Origin: Pseudomonadota bacterium
Lineage (GTDB): Bacteria; Pseudomonadota; Gammaproteobacteria; Acidiferrobacterales; Acidiferrobacteraceae
DNA: 64,000 nucleotides
Assembly (NCBI GenBank): GCA_021816625.1
Contig: JAKAXM010000010.1
Location: 1-64,000 of the forward strand
Reading direction: 5' to 3'
Below are positions 41,477 through 49,818 of the stretch, piece after piece. The number at the start of each line of letters is the position of its first letter. The first letter of the stretch is position 1. The notes beneath the pieces are model-generated. The model did not search any database and was not told the DNA's origin. It was given only the letters and a program-made list of their open reading frames with translations. Both the position numbers and the translations under genes were made by a program.

Positions 41477-42594
41477 TGCCGGCGCTGGCGCTCGGCCAGG
41501 CCGTTTTCGGTATTACTATCCTCGTCGTGCAGGCGGCCGTATTCAAGGCCTGGCCGCGGGCGGTGCCGGCCGGGGCGACGCCCTGCCCCGGGGTGTCGAT
41601 CTTAAAGCCCCTCTACGGCGAGGAGCCCGGTCTCTACGAGTGTCTGCGTTCGTTTTGTGTCCAGGACTACCCGCTCTATGAAGTGGTCTTTGGGGTGCAC
41701 GACCCGGACGATGCCGCGATCGCCGTCGTGCGCCGCCTGCAGCGGGAGTTCCCGGGCCGGACCTTGACGCTCGTAATCGATCCCCGCCGTCATGGCGCCA
41801 ACGCCAAGGTGTCGAACCTCATCAATCTCAGCACGGCGGCGCGCCACGATATCCTCGTGCTCGCCGATGCCGACATCCGCGTAGGCCGCGATTACCTGCA
41901 GGTCGTGACGGCCGAGCTCCAAGACCCCGGTGTCGGCATCGTCACCTGTCTCTACCGGGCCCGGCCAGGCGCCCAGTTCTGGTCGCGTCTGGAGGCCATT
42001 TTTATACACGACTGGTTCGTACCGCAGGTGCTGCTCGCAAAGACCTTGGGTTCGCGGGACTTTGCCTTTGGGGCCACCATTGCGGTGCAACGCGCGACCC
42101 TGGCGGCAATCGGCGGTTTCGAGGGCCTCGCGTCCCATTTGGCCGATGATTATGAGCTCGGGCGGCGCACGCGGGCCTTGGGTCTACGCACGGTATTGTC
42201 GTCCTACCTGGTCGAGACCACGGTCTGGGAACCGCGCTTTCGGGACCTGGTGGGGCACCAGCTTCGCTGGCTGCGCACGATCCGGACCATTAACCCCGCC
42301 GGTTACGCCTTCTCCTGGCTCACGTTCGGTTTCCCGCTCGCGGTGGCGGCCCTCCTATGGGCCCCCCAAGAGCGCGTCGGGATCCTTGTGTTTCTGGCCT
42401 TAGCGGCACGGCTCGTGCTACATTTCCGGGCTTGCAGTCACCTGCGCGCCAAGCACCATTTCGGGCTCGTGCCCCTGGCCGATTGTGTGCTATGCGGTCT
42501 ATGGGCCGTGGCGCTTGTGGGACGTCGTGTCAGCTGGCGCGGCGCGGCCTTGGCCGTGGGCGCCGATGGGAGCATAAAAGCGAATCGGGAGTAA
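41476..42594 (+). CDS. hpnI: Hopanoid glycosyltransferase HpnI
   Basis: A membrane glycosyltransferase of about 372 residues related to ceramide glucosyltransferase. It adds N-acetylglucosamine to bacteriohopanetetrol, the first step to the cyclitol ether. Visible are GVSILKPLYGEEPGLYECL, the D...DAD region ILVLADADIRV, and the acceptor-side DDYELGRR with RHQLRW-like QLRWLRTIR. Start is ATG 41476, or GTG 41473 one codon earlier. Four membrane segments lie at the termini. Confidence 0.93.
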   Translation: MPALALGQAVFGITILVVQAAVFKAWPRAVPAGATPCPGVSILKPLYGEEPGLYECLRSFCVQDYPLYEVVFGVHDPDDAAIAVVRRLQREFPGRTLTLVIDPRRHGANAKVSNLINLSTAARHDILVLADADIRVGRDYLQVVTAELQDPGVGIVTCLYRARPGAQFWSRLEAIFIHDWFVPQVLLAKTLGSRDFAFGATIAVQRATLAAIGGFEGLASHLADDYELGRRTRALGLRTVLSSYLVETTVWEPRFRDLVGHQLRWLRTIRTINPAGYAFSWLTFGFPLAVAALLWAPQERVGILVFLALAARLVLHFRACSHLRAKHHFGLVPLADCVLCGLWAVALVGRRVSWRGAALAVGADGSIKANRE

Positions 42595-42600
42595 GTTCTT

Positions 42601-44019
42601 ATGATGAAAACCCTGTTTTTGCATCCACCGTCCTTCGAGGGGTTTGATGGGGGTGCCGGGTCGCGGTATCAGGCCAAGCGCGAAGTGCGGTCTTTTTGGT
42701 ACCCCACATGGCTTGCTCAGCCGGCCGCTTTGGTACCGGGCAGCAAGCTCATTGACGCCCCGGCGGCGGGCCTCACGCTCGAACAGGTGCTGCCGATGGC
42801 GCAGGGCTATGAGCTCGCGGTCCTGCATACGAGCTCGCCCTCGTTTTCCTACGACGTCCAGGTGGCGGAGGCATTGAAGAAGGCCTATCCCGGCCTGAAG
42901 ATCGGCTTGGTGGGTGCCAAGGTCGCGGTAGCGCCCGAGGAGTCTCTGCTGGCCTCCGAGGCGATCGACTTCGTGGCCCGCGAGGATTTCGATTTTACGA
43001 TCAAAGACGTCGCCGAAGGTAAGCCTTATGGAGAGATCGATGGGCTGACCTTCCGGGATGCCAATGGCCTTGTCGTGCATACCCCCCACCGGGCCCCGAT
43101 CGAGGACATGGATCAGTTGCCCTTCGTGACCGAGGTCTATAAACGCGACCTGCGTGTCGAAGACTACTTCATCGGCTACCTGAAGCACCCGTACGTGTCT
43201 TTTTATACGGGCCGCGGCTGCAAGTCGCGCTGCACGTTCTGCCTGTGGCCGCAGACCGTAGGCGGACACCGTTATCTTGTGCGCAGCGCCGAGCACGTCG
43301 TCGAAGAGGTGAAGTTGATTCAGCGCTATTTCCCGCAGGTTGCGGAGGTGTTTTTCGATGACGACACCTTCACCGACAACGCTCCGCGTGCCGAAGAGAT
43401 CGCGCGCCGGTTGGGCAAGCTCGGCGTGACCTGGTCGTGCAACGCCAAGGCCAACGTTCGCTACGAGACCTTGAAGGTTATGCGCGACAACGGCCTGCGC
43501 CTGCTGCTCGTGGGTTATGAGTCGGGCAATCAGAAGATCCTAAACAACGTCAAGAAGGGGGTCCGTCTCGATATCGCGCGGCAGTTCGCCAAGGATTGCC
43601 ACAAACTCGGGATCACGGTCCACGGGACCTTCATCCTCGGGCTGCCCGGTGAGACGCGCGAGACCATCGAAGAGACGGTCCGCTTTGCCAAAGAGATCAA
43701 TCCGCACACGATTCAGGTGTCTCTCGCCGCCCCGTATCCCGGAACCTTCCTCTACAAGCAGGCCCTGGAGAACGGTTGGTTACAGGAAGAGAATAGCGCA
43801 CACCTCGTGAACGATAGGGGCGTGCAAATGAGCGCACTCAGCTACCCTCACCTGAACCACACCGAGATCTATGAGTCCGTGGAGTCGTTTTACAAGCAGT
43901 TTTATTTCCGTTCGGGCAAGGTCGCCGAGATGTTGGGCGAGATGATAAAGAGCCCGCAGATGATGGGTCGGCGCCTGCGCGAAGGGGTCGAGTTCCTGCG
44001 GTTTTTCAGGCAGCGCTAG
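42601..44019 (+). CDS. hpnJ: Bacteriohopanetetrol cyclitol ether synthase HpnJ (radical SAM)
   Basis: A 472-residue radical SAM protein with an N-terminal B12-binding-like domain (about 1-170). Its cluster motif CKSRCTFC gives Cys207, Cys211 and Cys214. HpnJ rearranges the glucosamine head group into the cyclitol ether. FDDDTFTDN and LVGYESGNQKIL are conserved. It starts 6 nt after hpnI and abuts hpnK with no gap, matching the hpnI-hpnK-hpnJ pathway order of action. Confidence 0.95.
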   Translation: MMKTLFLHPPSFEGFDGGAGSRYQAKREVRSFWYPTWLAQPAALVPGSKLIDAPAAGLTLEQVLPMAQGYELAVLHTSSPSFSYDVQVAEALKKAYPGLKIGLVGAKVAVAPEESLLASEAIDFVAREDFDFTIKDVAEGKPYGEIDGLTFRDANGLVVHTPHRAPIEDMDQLPFVTEVYKRDLRVEDYFIGYLKHPYVSFYTGRGCKSRCTFCLWPQTVGGHRYLVRSAEHVVEEVKLIQRYFPQVAEVFFDDDTFTDNAPRAEEIARRLGKLGVTWSCNAKANVRYETLKVMRDNGLRLLLVGYESGNQKILNNVKKGVRLDIARQFAKDCHKLGITVHGTFILGLPGETRETIEETVRFAKEINPHTIQVSLAAPYPGTFLYKQALENGWLQEENSAHLVNDRGVQMSALSYPHLNHTEIYESVESFYKQFYFRSGKVAEMLGEMIKSPQMMGRRLREGVEFLRFFRQR

Positions 44020-44874
44020 GTGTCGCCGCCAAACCGCCGGCTGATCGTGACGGCGGATGATTTTGGCTTATCGCGCGAGGTCAATGAGGCCGTGGAGCGC
44101 GCTGCGCGCGAGGGGATACTGACCTGCGCGAGCCTCATGGTCGGGGAGGCGGCGGCCGCCGATGCCATTGAGCGTGCCCGTCGTCTGCCGGGTTTGCGCG
44201 TAGGCCTGCATGTGGTGGTGGCCGACGGTTTCCCGGTGTTGTCACCTGCGCGCATCCCCGCTTTGTGCGATGACGCGGGCCGGCTCGACGGGCGCTTGGT
44301 GCGGGCCGGGTTTCGGTTTTTCTTCAACCGGCGCGCCACCCGCCAGCTCGAAGCGGAGATACATGCGCAGTTCGCCGCCTTCGCACAGAGCGGGCTTGTG
44401 CTCGATCACGTGAACGCCCACAAACACATGCATCTGCATCCGACGGTGCTCACCTTGATCCTGAAGATCGGTCGCGAGTACGGGATGCGGGCCGTACGCT
44501 TGCCCTACGAGCCGCCCAGCGCCGCCTTGTCGGCGGCCCAGATGCGCCAACGGCGGCGGGCGGCGGCGGTGACCGGACTTTGGACGGCGGTCATGCGCTG
44601 GCGGCTCGATCGGGCCCGGGTCTTGCACAATGACACGGTGCTTGGACTCGTGCAGTCCGGGGTACTCGATGAAGCGGCAGTCATCGCCTTGCTTAGGCGT
44701 CTGCCGGAAGGCGTGACCGAGCTTTACTGCCACCCCGCGATCGCCGCCGATGACGCCGCGCGCCGCCGCGGCGACCGCCCGCACGATGAGCTTAACGCCC
44801 TGCTTAGCCCGCAGGTGGCGCAGGCCTTGCGGGCGCAGGGTGTGGCGCGCATGACTTTCAGCGATCTTGCTTAA
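44020..44874 (+). CDS. hpnK: Hopanoid N-acetylglucosaminyl deacetylase HpnK (YdjC family)
   Basis: A 284-residue YdjC/carbohydrate deacetylase. The metal-binding Asp pair is in VTADDFGLSREVNEAV and the His ligands in HVNAHKHMHLHP. It removes the acetyl group from N-acetylglucosaminyl-BHT before ring contraction by HpnJ. The start is a GTG immediately after the hpnJ TAG. Confidence 0.92.
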   Translation: MSPPNRRLIVTADDFGLSREVNEAVERAAREGILTCASLMVGEAAAADAIERARRLPGLRVGLHVVVADGFPVLSPARIPALCDDAGRLDGRLVRAGFRFFFNRRATRQLEAEIHAQFAAFAQSGLVLDHVNAHKHMHLHPTVLTLILKIGREYGMRAVRLPYEPPSAALSAAQMRQRRRAAAVTGLWTAVMRWRLDRARVLHNDTVLGLVQSGVLDEAAVIALLRRLPEGVTELYCHPAIAADDAARRRGDRPHDELNALLSPQVAQALRAQGVARMTFSDLA

Positions 44875-44886
44875 GGGAAGGGAACC

Positions 44887-47559
44887 ATGGCCAGCCGCGA
44901 CCAACGCCACTCAGGTAGCGTCGATCGTCTCGACCGGGTCTTCTACGGGGCCCTGATCGGTCTTGCCAGCTTTTCTTCGCGCCGGCCGTGGCGCGTGTTG
45001 CTGGCCGGTCTCGTATTAAGCGCAGGTTCACTCTTCTATACGGTGACGCATTTTGCGATCAGCACCAACACGAGCAAGATGTTGTCCCAAGACCTGCCTT
45101 TCGAGCGCTCCCAGCAGGAGTTCAATCGCGCGTTTCCGGGACTCAACCGGACGCTGCTCATCGTCGTGCACAGCCGCTCCCAGACCCTGGCCCGCGAGGA
45201 TGCAAGCCGTCTGGGCCATTGGCTCGCCCACCACGGGCGGGATATTACGGCCGTCAACCAGCCTGGTGGTGGCCGGTTCTTTGCGCGCGAGGGCCTCTTG
45301 TATCTCTCCCAAAAGGATCTTTGGCGCCTATCCGATCGGCTCTCGCGGGCGCAGCCCTTCATGGCGACGCTGGCCGCGCATCCCACGCTCCCGCGCTTCA
45401 TAGGTCTGCTGCAGGCCGCGCTCGCCCGTGCCCATGGGTCGAATGGTCCGTTGCCGGGGCTTGTGACTGTGCTACACGGCTTGCGCGACATCATGCAGGG
45501 CCAGCTAGAAGGGCGTTACGTCGCCATGCCGTGGGGCCGCTTGATGGGGCCGGCGGCGCCGGGTGGCGGGGTCCAGGGCGACAGCTTCCTCGTCGTCAAA
45601 CCCCGTTACAATTACGGGGGCGGCGCGCCCGTCCATGCCGCTTTACAGAGTGTGCGCTCCGGGGTGCGGGCTTTGCATCTCGATGAGGCCCATGGGGTCA
45701 CCGTCCGGGTCACGGGGTCGGCCGCCCTCGACAACGAGCAGGTAAAGACCGTCTCGCAGAGCGCCGGGGTCGCCACGGGTCTATCGCTTACGCTCGTGCT
45801 CGTGATGCTGGTATTGGGCCTGCGGCGGCCACGCTATGTCCTCATCATCTTGGCGACCCTCTTTATGGGGCTTACCTGGACGGCGGCCTTTGCCTTGGCC
45901 GCGACCGGACCCATGAACCTGATCTCGGTGGCCTTCGCCGTCTTGTTTGTGGGGTTGGGTGTGGATTTTGGGATCCAGTTCTGCATCCGCTATCAGGAGG
46001 AAGGGGCGCACCGGGACAATGGCGCGGCCATCTGTGAGACGGCGCGCGGCACAGGCAGTGCCTTGAGCCTAGCGGCGGTGGCGGCGGCCATCAGCTTTTA
46101 TTCCTTCGTGCCTACGAGTTATGCCGGTATCGTTGATCTCGGCATCATCTCGGGCACCGGGATGTTTTTTGCGCTCTTTGCCAATCTCACCATCACCCCG
46201 GCGCTTTTGACCCTGCTCGTCAATGGGCATGCCGAAGGGCGCCCGCGGGGACGACTGCGCGCGCTGTTGGCACGCATCCCGGTGGCCCGCCATCCCCGCG
46301 CGATCGTGACCGGAGCAGCGGTTATTGCGGTGGGCCTTATACCCATGATCCTTGCCAGCCGTTTCGATTTCGATCCGATGCATTTGCAAAATCCCCATAG
46401 CGAGGCGGTATCCACCTTTGAATCCTTGCTCAAAAATGGCCGCATATCACCTTACCCCATCGATGTCCTGACCCCCAATCTGCCCGCCGCCGAGGCCCTG
46501 GCCGCCCGCCTGCGCACGCTCAAGGTCGTAGGCCGCGTCTTGACGGCGGCGAGCTTCGTTCCGCGTCACCAGAACGCGAAGCTCGCCGTCATCGCTCAGA
46601 TGGCGCTCCTCGTGCCACCCTTCTCGATACGCCCGCAAGTCGGTGCCTTGCCGCCCCGCGGCCGTATTCCGGCCGCCTTGGGAGGTTTGCAGCGCGATCT
46701 TGCGGGCTATGGCCATGCGCATCCCGACGGGCGCACGGCGCGCGCGGCGCGGCAATTGGCCGCCGTCATCGGGCCCTATCTCGCACGTTTTGGGACGCAG
46801 CGCCGGGCCCTGCTGACCCTGCAAAGACGCGTGATCGGCACCTTGCCCTACCAGCTGGCCGGCTTGCGCACGGCGCTTAACGCGCAGGCCGTGGGTCTCA
46901 AAGACCTTCCGGCCTCCTTGCGGCGACAGTTTTTGAGCGCGCGCGGCGAGGCGCGGGTCGAGATATTTTCATCGCTCAACTTAAACCGTAACCGGAATAT
47001 CCGGCGGTTTGCGCAGGATGTCTTGCGGGTGGCGCCAACGGCGGTGGGGCCGCCTATCCTGCTCGTTCAGGGCGGCCAGGCCGTAGTTGATGCCTTTCAG
47101 GAGGCCACGGCGATCTCTTTTGTGCTGATTACCGTGGTCTTGTTGCTGACTCTACGCAGTTTCGCTGACGCCATGACGATACTGCTACCGCTCGTGCTGG
47201 CGGCCATGACGGCAGTCGCGGTGATGTGGATCCTGGGGATATCGTTCAATCTGGCCAACATCATCGTATTGCCCTTGCTCATTGGACTCAGTGTGGCCTT
47301 TAGCATCTACCTTGTGGTGCGCTGGCGGCGTGGCGTCGGCACAAGCCTGTTACTCGATACCACGACCTCAGAGGCGGTCGTCTTCAGCGCCCTCACGACC
47401 ATGAGTTCGTTTGGGAGCCTCGCCGTTTCCTCGAATCCCGGGATGGCCGTACTAGGCGAGACCCTCTTTATCGCGATGGGTGCGGCGCTGGTTACGATCC
47501 TGCTCGTCTTACCGGCGATCCTGACCTTGCGGCATGCGCCAGGCGTCCACCGTGCGTGA
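44887..47559 (+). CDS. hpnN: Hopanoid RND-family transporter HpnN
   Basis: An 890-residue RND/MmpL-type inner-membrane transporter with two six-helix bundles and two large periplasmic loops. One helix is followed by SISTNTSKMLSQDLPFERSQ (first loop); the central helices carry LISVAFAVLFVGLGVDFGIQF and the last bundle TLFIAMGAALVTILLVLPAIL. HpnN moves hopanoids to the outer membrane. AGGGAAGGGAACC precedes the ATG. The next gene overlaps it by 26 nt. Confidence 0.94.
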   Translation: MASRDQRHSGSVDRLDRVFYGALIGLASFSSRRPWRVLLAGLVLSAGSLFYTVTHFAISTNTSKMLSQDLPFERSQQEFNRAFPGLNRTLLIVVHSRSQTLAREDASRLGHWLAHHGRDITAVNQPGGGRFFAREGLLYLSQKDLWRLSDRLSRAQPFMATLAAHPTLPRFIGLLQAALARAHGSNGPLPGLVTVLHGLRDIMQGQLEGRYVAMPWGRLMGPAAPGGGVQGDSFLVVKPRYNYGGGAPVHAALQSVRSGVRALHLDEAHGVTVRVTGSAALDNEQVKTVSQSAGVATGLSLTLVLVMLVLGLRRPRYVLIILATLFMGLTWTAAFALAATGPMNLISVAFAVLFVGLGVDFGIQFCIRYQEEGAHRDNGAAICETARGTGSALSLAAVAAAISFYSFVPTSYAGIVDLGIISGTGMFFALFANLTITPALLTLLVNGHAEGRPRGRLRALLARIPVARHPRAIVTGAAVIAVGLIPMILASRFDFDPMHLQNPHSEAVSTFESLLKNGRISPYPIDVLTPNLPAAEALAARLRTLKVVGRVLTAASFVPRHQNAKLAVIAQMALLVPPFSIRPQVGALPPRGRIPAALGGLQRDLAGYGHAHPDGRTARAARQLAAVIGPYLARFGTQRRALLTLQRRVIGTLPYQLAGLRTALNAQAVGLKDLPASLRRQFLSARGEARVEIFSSLNLNRNRNIRRFAQDVLRVAPTAVGPPILLVQGGQAVVDAFQEATAISFVLITVVLLLTLRSFADAMTILLPLVLAAMTAVAVMWILGISFNLANIIVLPLLIGLSVAFSIYLVVRWRRGVGTSLLLDTTTSEAVVFSALTTMSSFGSLAVSSNPGMAVLGETLFIAMGAALVTILLVLPAILTLRHAPGVHRA

Positions 47560-48601
47560 GCCGCGGCCGGGCGCCACTGTGACGGGACGCAGCCACCGCG
47601 CTCGGGCGGCGACGTTTTTCATGGGGGCCACGCTCGTCGGCGCCGCCCTGACCGTCTGGCTGGTCGCGCGGTCCGGCTGGGCCGGCGTATCGGCCGTGAT
47701 GCTACGGGGAGGGGTCGGTCTCTTGTGGCTCATCCCCTTGCGCGTGGGGCTCTTGGCCTGCGAGGTCCGGGGTTGGGGCGCCTTGCTCGGAATCGGGCGG
47801 CGGGTATCCTGGTTTGTGCTGAGCTGGTTAGGTTTGGTCCGCGACGCGGTCAATACCTTCCTTCCCGTGGCGCGGATCGGCGGCGAACTCGTGGCCATCC
47901 GCCTGTTGTGCCTCAAAGGCCTCAATGCCGCCACGGTGTCGGCAAGCATAGTCGTCGAGACGAGCATAGCCCTGGTGCTGCAGATCCTCATGACGGTAAG
48001 CGGGATCGCCGTGATGTTGGGTCATAATGCCGGGCAGGCCCTGCTCCCGGATCTCCTGGGGGGTCTAGGACTTGCCGTCGTCGTGGTGGTGATCTTTGTC
48101 ACGATCCAGATTCGCGTGGGCCTGGTGAGTACCGTCGAGCGGGTCATAGGTCGATTTTGGCGGTCGCGCGCGACCTCGGCGGGGGCCCTGTTTCCGGGGC
48201 TTGATCGCAAGGTGGTCGTACTCTACCGTTGTCCTTCGGCGCTCGCGCGCTGCGCGGCCTGGCAAGTATTTGGCTTTGTGGCGGGCGCAGCCGAGCTCTA
48301 TGTCATGGCGGCCTTGATGCACATCCCTCTGGGGCTTGGGCAGATCTTCGTTCTGGAGAGTTTGATCCAGGCCGTGCACAGCGTCTCGTTCGTGGTGCCC
48401 GGGGCGCTGGGCGTCCAGGAGGCGGGTTTTGTGGGGCTGGGACTCGTCTTGGGTATTCCGGCCGACAGCGCCCTGGCCTTGGCCCTCACGCGCCGGCTGC
48501 GCCAAGTCGCGATCGGCTTGCCGGTGTTGGCGTCGTGGCAATGGTATGAGTGGCGCGCCCGCCGCCTTTCGTCCGAAGCGGCGGTGCCGGCAAGCAGCTA
48601 G
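47534..48601 (+). CDS. hpnL: HpnL-family flippase-like membrane protein (copy 1)
   Basis: A 355-residue integral membrane protein of the lysylphosphatidylglycerol-synthase TM/UPF0104 type, with about eight helices. Conserved stretches are NTFLPVARIGGELVAIRLL and HSVSFVVPGALGVQEAGFVGLG. HpnL proteins are tied to hopanoid clusters; the biochemical role is not defined, with lipid flipping as one idea. The 26-nt overlap with hpnN supports this start; internal starts are possible. It is paralogous to the gene at 52475. Confidence 0.88.
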   Translation: MRQASTVREPRPGATVTGRSHRARAATFFMGATLVGAALTVWLVARSGWAGVSAVMLRGGVGLLWLIPLRVGLLACEVRGWGALLGIGRRVSWFVLSWLGLVRDAVNTFLPVARIGGELVAIRLLCLKGLNAATVSASIVVETSIALVLQILMTVSGIAVMLGHNAGQALLPDLLGGLGLAVVVVVIFVTIQIRVGLVSTVERVIGRFWRSRATSAGALFPGLDRKVVVLYRCPSALARCAAWQVFGFVAGAAELYVMAALMHIPLGLGQIFVLESLIQAVHSVSFVVPGALGVQEAGFVGLGLVLGIPADSALALALTRRLRQVAIGLPVLASWQWYEWRARRLSSEAAVPASS

Positions 48602-48708
48602 GGCGCCTAAGCGAGTTCAAGAATGGCGCCCTTTATGATAAGGTGCCCGGCTCTGTAAGGGACCCGGCCGGCGGCAGCGTAAGTGATCGTGATATCGAGA
48701 TGAGGGAC

Positions 48709-49782
48709 ATGTCCGCATTCGCACAGGACGCCATGGCCGACAGCGACCGAGAGGGCGACCAAAGGTTTCAGGCCGCCATGCTAAAGGACGTGTCGCGGAC
48801 GTTTGCGCTCACGATCCCCGTATTGCCGGACGCGTTGCGCGACGTGGTTGGCAACGGCTATCTGCTATGCCGGATCGTCGACACCATAGAGGATGATCCG
48901 GGCTTGAGTCCCGTACAAAAGCGCAGGCTTTGTACATGGTTTGCAGACGTCGTCCGGCGCACAGCCGATCCGCGCGAGTTCGCCTGCGAACTGCACGGCC
49001 TGCTCGCACCTACGGTGCCCGCGAGTGAACGGCTGCTGATACGCGAGACCGAGCGCGTCATTGCCATAAGCGATGCCTTTACGGCCAGTCAACGCCGGGC
49101 CCTCGAGATTTGCGTGGCCATCATGGCCGACGGCATGGCCGAGTTTCAAGAGCGTAAGGACGTGGCCGGCTTGCCGACGCAGACGGACATGGACCGCTAC
49201 TGTTATTACGTGGCCGGCGTCGTAGGGGAGATGCTGACCCGGCTATTTTGCGAATACTCTCCGGAAATGCGGCGCCATGAAGATCGCCTTATGGCACTTG
49301 CCGTCTCCTTTGGGCAGACTCTCCAGATGACCAATATCCTGAAGGATATATGGGAAGACCGGGACCGGGGGGCCTGCTGGTTGCCGCGTGACGTCTTCGC
49401 GCGTTACGGGTTTTCCCTGGATGATCTCGGGAATGCCCCGTCCGATGCCCGCTTCGCGCAGGCCTTGGGCGAACTCCTGGGGGTGGCCCATGACCACGCC
49501 CGCCGGGCCTTGGAGTATGTCCTGCTGATCCCGGCTGAGGAGACGGGGCTGCGAAATTTTTGTCTATGGGCCCTCGGCATGGCCCTTCTTACGCTCCGCA
49601 AGATTGCCAAAAGGCGGGGTTTTCGCAGCGGCCAGGAGGTCAAGATTACGCGTCGCAGCGTGACCGCCACGGTCGCCATAAGCCGCTTCTCGGCCGGCAG
49701 CGACGGCCTCTTGCGGGCCCTATTTGCGTTGCTGTCGGCGGGGTTGCCACGCGCACCCGCGCGGTCGGGACGGCCAGTTTGA
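48709..49782 (+). CDS. Squalene synthase (single-enzyme type)
   Basis: A farnesyl-diphosphate farnesyltransferase of about 357 residues. Asp-rich motif 1 is DTIEDD (58-63), motif 2 is DIWEDRDRG (213 onward), and DMDRYCYYVAGVVGEMLTRLF is the conserved reductase-region helix of true squalene synthases. It resembles the eukaryotic/Methylococcus-type synthase that makes squalene with NADPH in one protein, rather than the bacterial HpnC/HpnD/HpnE trio, none of which is seen here. Start is uncertain: ATG 48709 or 48700. An upstream in-frame extension into hpnL has no similarity. Confidence 0.87.
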   Translation: MSAFAQDAMADSDREGDQRFQAAMLKDVSRTFALTIPVLPDALRDVVGNGYLLCRIVDTIEDDPGLSPVQKRRLCTWFADVVRRTADPREFACELHGLLAPTVPASERLLIRETERVIAISDAFTASQRRALEICVAIMADGMAEFQERKDVAGLPTQTDMDRYCYYVAGVVGEMLTRLFCEYSPEMRRHEDRLMALAVSFGQTLQMTNILKDIWEDRDRGACWLPRDVFARYGFSLDDLGNAPSDARFAQALGELLGVAHDHARRALEYVLLIPAEETGLRNFCLWALGMALLTLRKIAKRRGFRSGQEVKITRRSVTATVAISRFSAGSDGLLRALFALLSAGLPRAPARSGRPV

Positions 49783-49818
49783 CGGTAAGCCGTATCGTTT
49801 CGTGAGGAAGTGCATGGC

